Positions 49,344 to 56,765 of a stretch of 64,000 nt of DNA are shown here, in pieces. Below the pieces are notes generated by a model, which was not told the origin of the DNA, ran no database searches, and was given only the letters and a program-made list of their open reading frames with translations. Within the stretch, counting starts at the first letter, position 1; the number at the start of each line of letters is the position of its first letter. The position numbers were made by a program, and so were the translations under genes. The DNA comes from Terriglobales bacterium (lineage in GTDB: Bacteria > Acidobacteriota > Terriglobia > Terriglobales > Acidobacteriaceae), in contig DASTZZ010000063.1 of the NCBI GenBank assembly GCA_035764005.1, positions 30,549-94,548 on the forward strand, written 5' to 3'.

Positions 49344-49715
49344 ATGTCCTTCACTCTCCTTTGCATCGATGATGAGCCTAATGTTCTCGCAGTGCGCAAA
49401 ATGCTGCTGGAGAGCGTTGGTTATCGAGTGCTGCTGGCCGAGAGCGGACCCCTAGGCTTGGAAACCTTGCAGCGGGAGCACGTTCAAACGGTGATTGTGG
49501 ACTATAAAATGCCCCAGATGACCGGCTCGGAAGTAGCGGCGCGCATCCGACAGACACATCCAGGGATGCCGATCATAATGCTGTCGGCCTTTGTGGATCT
49601 GACTCCCGAACAGCTCAAAGATGTAGATGCCTATGTTACCAAGGGCGAGTCGCCCGACGTGCTCCTGCAGACCATCGAGAACGTTCAGCCGAGAAAAATG
49701 GGTCATGGCTGCTAG
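49344..49715 (+). CDS. stand-alone receiver protein 1
   Basis: 123 aa CheY-like: 'LLCIDDEPNVLAVRKML', phospho-acceptor in 'VIVDYKMPQMTGSEV', 'IIMLSAF', Lys in 'AYVTKGESP'. A stand-alone domain with no output module; its stop codon overlaps the next receiver gene by 11 bp, so the two are made together. The kinase partner is not adjacent. Confidence 0.9.
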   Translation: MSFTLLCIDDEPNVLAVRKMLLESVGYRVLLAESGPLGLETLQREHVQTVIVDYKMPQMTGSEVAARIRQTHPGMPIIMLSAFVDLTPEQLKDVDAYVTKGESPDVLLQTIENVQPRKMGHGC

Positions 49716-50106
49716 GCCTCCACAACCGTCGGGTGCGGCCAAAGTTCGCACTGCCCATCGCGTGCTCCTGTGCATCGACGACGATGAAACCCAGGTCCTG
49801 ATGCAGCGCGCGCTGCTGCACTCGAAGGGATACGACGTAGTCGTCGCCACCGGCGGACGCGATGGCCTGGCAGCGTTCTCAAATTTTCATGTCGATCTCG
49901 TCGTTGTGGACTATCGCATGCCCGATCTCGACGGCGGCACCGTCGCGCGAAAATTGAAGGAGAAGGCGCCGCACGTGCCTATAGTGATGTTTACCGGCGT
50001 CGATGAAATCGATCCCGACGCGCTGACCGCGATTACCTCTTTGGTGAAGAAAGGCGAATCCCCAACCGCGCTCAGCGACGAAGTTCAGCGATTGCTTGCG
50101 AGCTGA
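49705..50106 (+). CDS. stand-alone receiver protein 2
   Basis: 133 aa. The core is 'VLLCIDDDETQVLMQRALLH', 'LVVVDYRMPDLDGGTVARKL', 'VPIVMFTGVD', 'LVKKGESPTALSDEV'. It resembles receiver 1 along its length (IDD..T/N.L, VDY.MP, KGESP), so the pair is probably a tandem duplication. ATG 49705 starts the open frame after a short Pro/Ala-rich lead and lies 11 bp inside receiver 1; a longer frame beginning at 49627 is unlikely, because it lies wholly within receiver 1. Confidence 0.88.
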   Translation: MAARPPQPSGAAKVRTAHRVLLCIDDDETQVLMQRALLHSKGYDVVVATGGRDGLAAFSNFHVDLVVVDYRMPDLDGGTVARKLKEKAPHVPIVMFTGVDEIDPDALTAITSLVKKGESPTALSDEVQRLLAS

Positions 50107-50188
50107 ATCGAAATCGGTACCGTCGGCGGAAGCGGACGGGTGACTTACCCCAGTCGCTACCGCGGCCGGTACGGATTGTGTTTGTGGT

Positions 50189-50218
50189 TTGACCGCAGCG
50201 GCGTTAAACCGCTAAAAT
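50189..50218 (+). promoter_or_regulatory. sigma-70-type promoter of rpsT
   Basis: ttgacc (50189-50194) and taaaat (50213-50218) are separated by 18 nt, about 70 bp upstream of the rpsT start. Both boxes are close to consensus. Confidence 0.6.
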
Positions 50219-50288
50219 CAAGTTCTTACGCACTAAATCCCACCCGATTTAGGCATCAGCATCCCGGAAAAGGACAAGAGTTTAAGGA

Positions 50289-50558
50289 ATGGCAAACCAT
50301 TTTTCTGCGCTTAAGCGCGCCCGTCAGACCGAAAAGCGTACGCAGGTGAATCGCGCTAACAAATCCAGACTGCGCACCGCGCTGCGTTCGTTGCGCGAAG
50401 CCATCGCCAGAGGCGACCAGAAGTCGATTCAGAGCGGCGTCGGAGAGACTGTCTCCATCATCGACAAAGCAGTGCAGAAGGGCACGATTCACAAGAACAC
50501 CGCTGCTCGTTATAAGTCCCGCTTGAGCGCGCGCATCAAAGCCGCCGCAACGAAGTAG
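50289..50558 (+). CDS. rpsT: 30S ribosomal protein S20
   Basis: 89 aa, typical length and Lys/Arg/Ala-rich composition: '[20 protein letters not shown]', '[19 protein letters not shown]' and '[18 protein letters not shown]'. S20 binds 16S rRNA early in small-subunit assembly. An aagga-type ribosome binding site, a clear promoter and a terminator make it a single-gene unit. Confidence 0.97.
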   Translation: MANHFSALKRARQTEKRTQVNRANKSRLRTALRSLREAIARGDQKSIQSGVGETVSIIDKAVQKGTIHKNTAARYKSRLSARIKAAATK

Positions 50559-50573
50559 AGTTTTCGAGTCGTC

Positions 50574-50604
50574 AAAAAGCAGCCATCCGGCTGCTTTTTG
50601 TTTT
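50574..50604 (+). terminator. Rho-independent terminator of rpsT
   Basis: Perfect stem aaaaagcagcc/ggctgcttttt with loop atcc, followed by gtttt. Near-symmetric, so it may also stop transcription from the opposite-strand gene. Confidence 0.85.
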
Positions 50605-50640
50605 CAGTTGCTCCAAGGCTTCACACGCTCCGATTGTAGT

Positions 50641-51348
50641 TCACTCCTCTGCCGGGCCTCTCTTTGATTGCGACTGGCTCACTGCGATCGGCAACAACGA
50701 TTGCAGAGGACATCCCTCGCACTGAGCGACTCGGCCACAGTGATCTTTTCCCGCCTGGACGATCAATGCATGGAATTCGTTGTAGTGATCGGCCAGTTCG
50801 ACGCCAGCAAACTCTGAGGCAAACGCCGTCTGTACCTGATTCCGAACCTGTTCATACTTAGTGCCGGCCTCTGCGATACCGTGGCGTTCGAAGATACGTT
50901 TCGTGTAGGCGTCGACGACGAAGACCGGCAGCTCGCCCGCATAAAGCAGGATGGCATCGGCCGTCTCCGGGCCAATCCCGTTTTGGGACAGAAGCTCTGT
51001 GCGCAGCACATCGAGAGGCTGCGCGAACATGCGATTCAGAGAGCCTTTGTACCCCTCGTCAACGTAAGCGACGAACATCTTCAGACGCGCAGCTTTCTGC
51101 CTGTAGTATCCCGATGGGCGAACGAGCTGTTCGAGATCGGCAAGCGCGATCTGACGAATGCCGGAGATGTTCAGCACTCCCGCACGCCGAAGATTCTTCA
51201 ACGCCAGTTCTACATTGTTCCAACTTGTGTTTTGCGTGAGAAAGGCTCCGACAATCACCTCAAAGCGCGTTTGCGCGGGCCACCAATGCAGTGGTCCGTA
51301 GTGTTGCGCGAGTGCATGGTAAATGCTGGCAATCGGAGTGGAGGTCAC
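50641..51348 (-). CDS. HhH-GPD DNA glycosylase, COG2231 (endonuclease-III-like)
   Basis: 235 aa. Helix-hairpin-helix 'LLSQNGIGPETADAILLYA' followed by catalytic Asp in 'FVVDAYTKRIFERHG' places it in the HhH-GPD superfamily. The Lys of endonuclease III at GxGxK is Glu here (GIGPE), so it should be a monofunctional glycosylase, not an AP lyase. The C-terminal Cys set is 'CGRVAQCEGC', three of the usual four, so an Fe-S cluster is doubtful. Related MagIII removes 3-methyladenine. Likely role: base-excision repair. It is divergent from rpsT's strand; the next gene is separated by a repeat region. Confidence 0.85.
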   Translation of the reverse strand: MTSTPIASIYHALAQHYGPLHWWPAQTRFEVIVGAFLTQNTSWNNVELALKNLRRAGVLNISGIRQIALADLEQLVRPSGYYRQKAARLKMFVAYVDEGYKGSLNRMFAQPLDVLRTELLSQNGIGPETADAILLYAGELPVFVVDAYTKRIFERHGIAEAGTKYEQVRNQVQTAFASEFAGVELADHYNEFHALIVQAGKDHCGRVAQCEGCPLQSLLPIAVSQSQSKRGPAEE

Positions 51349-51365
51349 TATTAATTAGAGTAGCG

Positions 51366-51575
51366 AATCATCGGGTGATCGGGCCATCGGGTGATCGGGT
51401 GATGTGAAAGCAACAGCAAAACCCGACGCGGATATCGCGGATCGACGCGGATAAACGCGGAAAACTGCAAAAACTAAAGAATATTCCGAGTTAGTCCACG
51501 GGCAAGCATCAGCGCGATCCGGTCAGGTTTTGGTTTTCAGATCACCCGATGACCCGATCACCCGATGGCCCGATT
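51366..51575. repeat. inverted pair of 'cgggtgatc' repeat arrays
   Basis: Left arm 51366-51404 (tcgggtgatcgggccatcgg...) and right arm 51538-51575 (the reverse complement, ...cccgatcacccgatggccc) bound about 135 bp that also holds a 'cgcggat' array (51425-51461). The right arm reaches to one base short of the anti-sigma gene stop (51577). Confidence 0.75.
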
Positions 51576-51576
51576 C

Positions 51577-52353
51577 TTACAGTCTGCCGCCGGCCTCGGC
51601 GACGATCTTCTCAGCCTGGGGAATAGGTGCGGAGGAGACAAGTACCAGCGAAAGATTGTCTTTCTGGACAGAACCGACCGCGAAGGCATCGACACGTTCC
51701 GCGGATGGGCCGGTAAATTGGAACCAGTCGAATACGTGAGCCGCTAGCGATTTTGACGGCTCCTGGTGGCGCACGAAGAGAGAAATTTCGTTGCTGCCGT
51801 CGGAGTAATCGAGATGCATGTAGCGCTTGCCGTGCAGAAGGCACACGCGAGCGCCAACGAGGTGATATCCCGCGGGCACGATTCTCTCCGGGACGGAAGG
51901 ATCTCCGACAATGCGTTGCGCGAGCGCCTGCACATCGGCGGTTTCAGTGCGCCACCTCCGCGGAGATTTTGCGACTACTTCTTCCTGATGATCGTCCGCC
52001 GCATCGATGCAGACAGCGGTGCGCTCGAGTCTCCCTTTGGCATATCCGATCGTTCCAATAACTACGACGAACAATGCAACGGCCGCTGCGATGCTGTAAC
52101 GCCAGGATGCCAAAATGGGACGACGAATCGGAGTGACTGACTCGCGCATGGCGGCGCGAACATGGGCCTCAAGCGCACGGGTTTGCAGACGTTCAGAGGT
52201 GACGGCGTGACGAATGAGGTGGTCGAAATCGGATTCATTCTTGAGCTTGGCACAGCATTCCGGACAAACATCGAGATGCTTGCGCCACGCAGGCTGATCG
52301 ATGTCGCCCGAAAGATACGCCTCAGTGACGCGCTCAATTTGTGAACAGGTCAT
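51577..52353 (-). CDS. anti-sigma factor with zf-HC2-type zinc finger
   Basis: 258 aa. N-terminal putative zinc finger 'WRKHLDVCPEC' (H26-x3-C30-x2-C33), one membrane helix (about 85-105, 'SIAAAVALFVVVIGTIGYA') and a periplasmic C-terminal domain ('VGARVCLLHGKRYMHLDYSD', 'VFDWFQFTG'). It directly overlaps the ECF sigma gene (ATGA), the usual arrangement for a sigma/anti-sigma pair; it should hold the sigma factor at the membrane until a signal from outside. Signal unknown. Confidence 0.9.
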   Translation of the reverse strand: MTCSQIERVTEAYLSGDIDQPAWRKHLDVCPECCAKLKNESDFDHLIRHAVTSERLQTRALEAHVRAAMRESVTPIRRPILASWRYSIAAAVALFVVVIGTIGYAKGRLERTAVCIDAADDHQEEVVAKSPRRWRTETADVQALAQRIVGDPSVPERIVPAGYHLVGARVCLLHGKRYMHLDYSDGSNEISLFVRHQEPSKSLAAHVFDWFQFTGPSAERVDAFAVGSVQKDNLSLVLVSSAPIPQAEKIVAEAGGRL

Positions 52354-52901
52354 AGTCTCGCCTTCGCTTTCATGTAGCGGGCCTCACGTTTTGCCAAATC
52401 GTCTCTCACTTGAGTGCGCGCCCGCGACAGCCGCGACATCACGGTGCCGATTGGGACGCCTAAAATTTCTGCGATCTCCTTGCACGAGAAGCCCTCGACT
52501 GCAAAGAGGATGAGCACGGTGCGATAGTCCTCGTTGAGCAGATCGATCGAATTCTGAATCTCCTCGGCGCTGAAGCGCGTTGCTGGAGCTTGCTCGCCGC
52601 CGATGCTGTCGGCGTACTGCTCAGGAAAAAATTGAATCGCTTCCTGACGAATCTGCTGATGACGTGTGCTCCAGCAGTTGAGCATGATGCGAAACAGCCA
52701 TGCCTTGCAGTTTGTGCCCGGCTGGAAACGGTCAAAGTGTCGCCAGGCGCGCAACATCGCTTCCTGCACAAGGTCTTCTGCAACAGACACGTCCCGCGCC
52801 AGACGCACTGCGGCTCTCAGCAGCGCGCGCAGATGCACCAGCGCGAGCTGCTCAAACTGCAGTTGCCGCGAATCGCCTCCGTCCAGGATGGGGCCTCGCA
52901 A
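52350..52901 (-). CDS. ECF-type sigma-70 factor
   Basis: 183 aa, starting at TTG 52901, the only early start in the frame because the frame is closed just upstream. Region 2: 'ALLRAAVRLARDVSVAEDLV', 'QEAMLRAWRHFDRF' and 'CKAWLFRIMLN'. Region 4: 'LNEDYRTVLILFAVEGFSCK' and 'EIAEILGVPIGTVMSRLSRA', the helix-turn-helix for the -35 box. It is coupled to the anti-sigma gene downstream. Its target promoter is not known; no own-promoter match was checked. Confidence 0.92.
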   Translation of the reverse strand: MRGPILDGGDSRQLQFEQLALVHLRALLRAAVRLARDVSVAEDLVQEAMLRAWRHFDRFQPGTNCKAWLFRIMLNCWSTRHQQIRQEAIQFFPEQYADSIGGEQAPATRFSAEEIQNSIDLLNEDYRTVLILFAVEGFSCKEIAEILGVPIGTVMSRLSRARTQVRDDLAKREARYMKAKARL

Positions 52902-53129
52902 GAACCACTTGCCGCCGAAGCAAGCCGGTCAAGTCCTTCGCAAGTCTAAATCGGGAGAATGGGCGGTTTCATCCATTTTGGTGCGAATTTGCGGGATGAT
53001 TTGGCGTCTAACCGAACCTGCGGGCCTTGGTCGGGTGTTTGGCAAGTGGCAAGAGAGGGAAAGACCCGCTCGAGCGCGCGCCGGCGTCCGGGTTGTGAGT
53101 CTAGAGCGCAGAAGGGCCCTAAATTAAGA

Positions 53130-53154
53130 AGAGCAGGCAATCAGCGCCTGCTCT
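53130..53154 (-). terminator. hairpin after the Tyr/Asn/Gly-rich protein gene
   Basis: Stem agagcaggc/gcctgctct with a 7-nt loop (aatcagc), followed on the minus strand by tcttaattt, 24 bp past the stop. Confidence 0.65.
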
Positions 53155-53177
53155 CTTATGCCTTTCCGAGTGCGATA

Positions 53178-53759
53178 TTACCAGCCCCAACCGCGTCCGC
53201 GATTTCCGCCGGCGCCGTAGCCTTGCTGATATCCCTGCTGATAACCCTGACGATAAAGTCCCTTGTACTGATTCTTGTCGCCATAGATGGAGCTATATCC
53301 GCGGGTCGCATTTTTGTAGTTATCGTCCTGAGTCGGGCGATAGCTGTGGCCGGTAGCGCGATCACTTTGTCCATCGCGGAGGCCGTCCTGGTACCCGATT
53401 TGGGAAGCTTGGCCCATGCCTCGTCCGTTGTAGCCACCGTAATAGCCGCCATTGCCGTAGTATCCGCCATTGTTGCGGTACGGACCGTAGTAGCCGTTGT
53501 TATAGGCGCCGTTGTTGTAACGCCCGTTATTGTAATAACCGTTGTTGTTGTAATACCCGTTGTTGCGATAACGCCACTCGCGGTCGCGCTCTTTTTCCCG
53601 CTCGCGCTCGTGCTTCTTCCAGTCTTTGTCGTAGCGTTTGTAGTTGTCGTGATCGCGGTCGTGATCACGATCCTGCGCGCTCGCCTTCACCACGCCGGCG
53701 GTGCTTCCGGCGACTGCCAAAGCCAGTGTCCAGAGCAAGTGCTTTCTAAACAATTTCAT
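53178..53759 (-). CDS. secreted Tyr/Asn/Gly-rich low-complexity protein
   Basis: 193 aa. Signal peptide 'LLWTLALAVAGSTAGVV', then a charged His/Asp/Arg/Lys region (30-65), a Tyr-Asn-Gly tract (65-115, many YYNN and NGY units) and a C-terminal GYxxG part ('YRQGYQQGYQQGYGAGG') with a conserved-looking middle 'IGYQDGLRDGQSDRATGHS'. A ribosome binding site (gagggagg) lies 10 nt before ATG 53759. The function is unknown; surface, structural or aggregation-prone protein are possibilities. Confidence 0.7.
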   Translation of the reverse strand: MKLFRKHLLWTLALAVAGSTAGVVKASAQDRDHDRDHDNYKRYDKDWKKHEREREKERDREWRYRNNGYYNNNGYYNNGRYNNGAYNNGYYGPYRNNGGYYGNGGYYGGYNGRGMGQASQIGYQDGLRDGQSDRATGHSYRPTQDDNYKNATRGYSSIYGDKNQYKGLYRQGYQQGYQQGYGAGGNRGRGWGW

Positions 53760-54106
53760 TGATTTGACCCTCCCTCCACCGGACCAGCAGCGCTCGATAC
53801 AGTGATCCCGAGCAGCCCTCTGCCTCCCGAATGGGGTTTTCTAGTACTAGAAACACGCGGGGCGGAAACGAGTTGCGCCGTGAGAGCGCGAATATTCCGC
53901 TGCCGTAACCGTCTGAAGAGCGCGGAGTTGCAATTCAGGTGCCGAACTCAGCAGTGCTGCCGACCTGAAAAATTGCTGTTGTGGTCTGCCCTGCAGCAGA
54001 TCCCGCCAGCAGCTCCCATTGCGCCGACATCTCTATTGTGGTTCTCTGGAGTGCAGCTCTTCATTTGCCGTCCGTGTAAGCTGCACCCAATGAAAGTTTT
54101 CCTTAA
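53760..54106. other. 347-bp divergent intergenic region
   Basis: Contains a 16-bp perfect palindrome (53838-53853) and a tandem duplication at the next gene's start (54090-54123). Nothing else was seen. Confidence 0.5.
53838..53853. promoter_or_regulatory. 16-bp perfect palindrome, possible operator
   Basis: tttctagtactagaaa, 79 bp before the start of the Tyr/Asn/Gly-rich protein gene (minus strand) and about 250 bp before the epimerase-like gene. The dyad without spacer suits a dimeric regulator. Confidence 0.4.
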
Positions 54107-54123
54107 ATGAAAGTTTTCCTTAC
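54090..54123 (+). repeat. 17-bp tandem duplication over the start codon
   Basis: atgaaagttttccttaa (54090-54106) is followed by atgaaagttttccttac (54107-54123), 16 of 17 bases equal. The first copy encodes a 6-codon open frame (MKVFLK) whose TGA overlaps the second ATG. Confidence 0.85.
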
Positions 54124-54994
54124 TGGAGGCACGGGATTCGTCGGCTCTCACCTGCTGCGCCGATTGTTGAGTGATGGCCATCAGGTGCGGGCTCTTGTGC
54201 GCCGTTCCGGAAATCTCCGCTCCTATTCCGGAGCTTTAAAAGAGGTGGAAGGAGATCTTACGTCGGAGAATCTTTCTCCCAGCCTGCATGAATGCGACGC
54301 GGTCATCAACCTGGTTGGGATTATCTATGAACAGAGAAAGAGCACCTTTGAGGCTGTACACCACAGCGGCACCCGTAATCTTGTCGCAGCGGCGCGGAAA
54401 AATGGGGTTGGGCGATTCGTGCAGATGTCCGCACTGGGAGCACGTGCGACGAATGCAACTGCGTATCACATGACCAAGTTCGCAGCCGAAGACGAGGTCC
54501 GCAAGAGCGGCATCCCTTACGTGATCCTGCGGCCTTCGCTCATCTTCGGCCCGGGCAGTGCATTCATTAAGCAGATGATGGGGCTCATGCGCGCGGTGCC
54601 GTTCATTCGTCCAGTTGCCGGCACCGGAGAGTATCGTTTTCGTCCGATTCACGTCACAGATGTCGTCGAGTGTTTCGCGAGGTCGCTCAGAAATCCTGCG
54701 GCTGTGAACAAGACAATAGATCTCGTAGGTGGTGAGGAACTCACGCTGAATGAACTTACCGGTGTGTTGGCGGAATGCCTGAAGATCCGCAAAGCTCCCG
54801 TGCACATTCCTATGCCGCTGATGAGAACTGTAGCTGTTGTTTGTTCTTGGCTCCCTTTCAAACCACCAGTGACCTCGGTTCAACTACGTATGTTGGAAGA
54901 GGGTTCTACGGCTGATTCTGTGCCAATGGAACAGATCTTCGGAATTGACCCAATACGATTCCGCAACGGAATCAAACGCGATCTAAGCTGCTGA
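54107..54994 (+). CDS. NAD(P)-binding extended SDR / NDUFA9-like protein
   Basis: 295 aa. Rossmann start 'MKVFLTGGTGFVGSHLLRRL', then 'VEGDLTSENL', 'VINLVGIIYEQRKSTFEAVH', 'RFVQMSALGAR', the Tyr-x3-Lys-like 'AYHMTKFAAE' and 'VILRPSLIFGPGSAFI'. This follows complex-I NDUFA9/atypical SDR types. It may bind NAD(P) and act on an unknown sugar or lipid, or be structural. Its start is duplicated (see the 17-bp repeat), giving a coupled mini-frame. No strong ribosome binding site precedes either ATG. Confidence 0.85.
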   Translation: MKVFLTGGTGFVGSHLLRRLLSDGHQVRALVRRSGNLRSYSGALKEVEGDLTSENLSPSLHECDAVINLVGIIYEQRKSTFEAVHHSGTRNLVAAARKNGVGRFVQMSALGARATNATAYHMTKFAAEDEVRKSGIPYVILRPSLIFGPGSAFIKQMMGLMRAVPFIRPVAGTGEYRFRPIHVTDVVECFARSLRNPAAVNKTIDLVGGEELTLNELTGVLAECLKIRKAPVHIPMPLMRTVAVVCSWLPFKPPVTSVQLRMLEEGSTADSVPMEQIFGIDPIRFRNGIKRDLSC

Positions 54995-55283
54995 ACCCGG
55001 AATCCAAGAGCAAAGACTCGGCATCAAAGTCTCACCTTAGCTCGGAGTCCCAGCCTACCTTAATCCGTTTTGAGAACCGTCTGAGATACACGAATAAGCA
55101 ACAACTCCCAAATGGCGGGGTTATAGAATGGTGTGGGATTCCCTCAATGGCCGGGGACACAGTACTTCCTGTGTCCCATACAAAGAGCCGGGTTGGCTGC
55201 GCCGCAATTTGGTTGCTGGTGCAAGTGCATCGCGAGCAGCCGTTCTAGATATAACGGGAGATTTACGAAGTAAGGAGAAGGTT
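54995..55283. other. 289-bp intergenic stretch with a strong hairpin
   Basis: No gene. Hairpin at 55154-55177 and a good ribosome binding site (aaggagaagg) before ATG 55284. Confidence 0.5.
55154..55177. repeat. hairpin gggacacag/ctgtgtccc
   Basis: Perfect 9-bp stem with a 6-nt loop (tacttc), about 107 bp upstream of the BON lipoprotein gene. No T-run follows; REP-like element or leader hairpin are both possible. Confidence 0.5.
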
Positions 55284-56396
55284 ATGAGATTGAAGTCCGC
55301 AGGAGCAGTCCTGACAATCGCATTGCTGCTGGCTTTGGCTGGGTTAAGCGGCTGCTCGAAGCCGGAGCGCACCGATGCGCAAGTAGCCGGCGATGTACAA
55401 ACGAAGATTAGTTCCGATCCCCAGCTTGCAGGAAAGCAAATCGCTATCAATGCCGACAAGGGCGTTGTCACGTTAAGCGGCGCCCTCGACAGCGACGCCC
55501 AAGTCACCTCCGCATTGAATGACGCGCAGCAGGCGCCCGGCGTGAAGCAGGTGATCAGCAAACTCAGCGTGCAGACAGCCAACGCAGCTCCTGCTCCGGA
55601 GGAGCAACCGCAACAGCAGGAAGACGAGCGGCCAACCCGACGAGCATCATCGAGCCGTCCTAGCGCTGCGCATCGTTCGCGTCACTCGTTGCCGTCATCT
55701 TCGAGTTCTTACACGAATTCGCAGGGAACGAGTACTACAACTACGGCGAACAACAGTTCCGATCTGAACTCAACGCCAACGACGGCCAACACCTACACTC
55801 CGCCTCCACCGCCTCCACCTCCGCAGAAGGTGACGGTTCCGGCAGGGACAGTGTTGCAAGTGCGCACGGTAGAAGCGCTGAGCTCTGAGACCAGCCATGA
55901 GAACGATCCGTGGCACGGAACGCTGAACTCAGACATCGTTGTCGATGATCAAACCGTGATTCCCGCGGGAGCCGAAGTTGATGGACGCGTGATGGAAGCT
56001 CATGCCGCAACGCACTACACGGGCGGTGCTTCTCTCGTACTCGGAGTTGAGAAAATCAGCTTCAACGGAAAGAGCTATCAGATCGCGACCAACACCTGGG
56101 AAAAGAAAGCTGCAACTCGCGGAAAGAATACGGTTGAGAAGACCGCAGGCGGCGCTGCAGTCGGCGCGATTCTTGGCGGCATCTTCGGCGGCGGCAAAGG
56201 CGCAGCCATCGGTTCGGTTGCCGGAGCAGGCGCTGGAGCCGGCGCGAACACCATCACCAAAGGACAACGCGTCGATCTGCGTCCGGAAAGTCTCGTGAGC
56301 TTCCAGTTGCAGAATCCGATCTCGGTAATGCCGTCGGCGAGCACGGACCGCCATGGCACAGTAATTCGTCCAGACAACGGCTCGGATCAGCAGTAA
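55284..56396 (+). CDS. BON-domain lipoprotein with glycine-zipper C-terminus
   Basis: 370 aa from ATG 55284, chosen for its strong ribosome binding site and lipoprotein signal with lipobox 'LSGC'. BON domain (about 30-95: 'VQTKISSDPQLAGKQIAINA', 'KGVVTLSGALDSDAQVTSAL') is followed by a low-complexity Ser/Thr/Pro linker (100-180), a beta domain with 'IPAGAEVDGRVMEAHAATHY' (190-270), and a Gly/Ala zipper ('GGAAVGAILGGIFGGGKGAA', 290-330). BON domains bind phospholipid or peptidoglycan; it may support envelope integrity. A Rho-independent terminator follows at 56415-56445. Confidence 0.85.
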   Translation: MRLKSAGAVLTIALLLALAGLSGCSKPERTDAQVAGDVQTKISSDPQLAGKQIAINADKGVVTLSGALDSDAQVTSALNDAQQAPGVKQVISKLSVQTANAAPAPEEQPQQQEDERPTRRASSSRPSAAHRSRHSLPSSSSSYTNSQGTSTTTTANNSSDLNSTPTTANTYTPPPPPPPPQKVTVPAGTVLQVRTVEALSSETSHENDPWHGTLNSDIVVDDQTVIPAGAEVDGRVMEAHAATHYTGGASLVLGVEKISFNGKSYQIATNTWEKKAATRGKNTVEKTAGGAAVGAILGGIFGGGKGAAIGSVAGAGAGAGANTITKGQRVDLRPESLVSFQLQNPISVMPSASTDRHGTVIRPDNGSDQQ

Positions 56397-56414
56397 CAGA
56401 GCCTCTTCTTAGAT

Positions 56415-56445
56415 AAAGGCCGGACAGAGATGTCCGGCCTTTTTG
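56415..56445 (+). terminator. Rho-independent terminator
   Basis: Perfect 12-bp stem aaaggccggaca/tgtccggccttt with loop gaga, then ttg and more pyrimidines. Confidence 0.85.
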
Positions 56446-56523
56446 CTTGCCGGCAAGTCAGGTTGCCGGAGGACCAGACAGCCGATCTGAATTAGCGCCC
56501 TTTCTAGCTAACAGCGAATTAAA

Positions 56524-56703
56524 CAGGGAATCTCGGTTGTTGAGGATGAAAAGCTCTCGAATTTCGCCCAGAATCTGCAAATTTTCCGCTCGACCAGGGA
56601 AAGATCAGGGAATTTAGGGAATGACTCGTATTCGCTTGAAATCGTGTGACTTGCAATAACTTTCTCACCGTCCTGCCAGATGAACAGGGAAACGATCAGG
56701 GAA
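56524..56703. repeat. six copies of cagggaa-like heptamer
   Basis: cagggaa at 56524, 56595, 56606, 56685 and 56697, plus tagggaa at 56615. Within a cluster the copies are 9-12 bp apart, about one helical turn. Confidence 0.6.
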
Positions 56704-56708
56704 TATTT

Positions 56709-56723
56709 GTCACAAATTGTGAC
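56709..56723. promoter_or_regulatory. 15-bp palindrome gtcacaaattgtgac
   Basis: Perfect 7-1-7 inverted repeat in the convergent gap, 43 bp before the lolA stop. It is operator-like, but neither flanking gene starts here. Confidence 0.35.
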
Positions 56724-56765
56724 TGTGCACCGTTGCCTGATTCGAGATAGTGCGCGGCGGCTCGG

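Larger units (their letters stand above)
56397..56765. other. 369-bp convergent intergenic region
   Basis: Holds the terminator of the BON gene, six 'agggaa' heptamers (56524-56703) and a 15-bp palindrome (56709-56723). No gene. Confidence 0.5.

Noticed and set aside
52959..53762. 267-codon plus-strand frame with many Val/Ile/Ala residues that looks like a membrane protein
   Set aside because: It is the antisense of the Tyr/Asn/Gly-rich protein gene; the hydrophobic repeats are only the reverse complement of its low-complexity codons.
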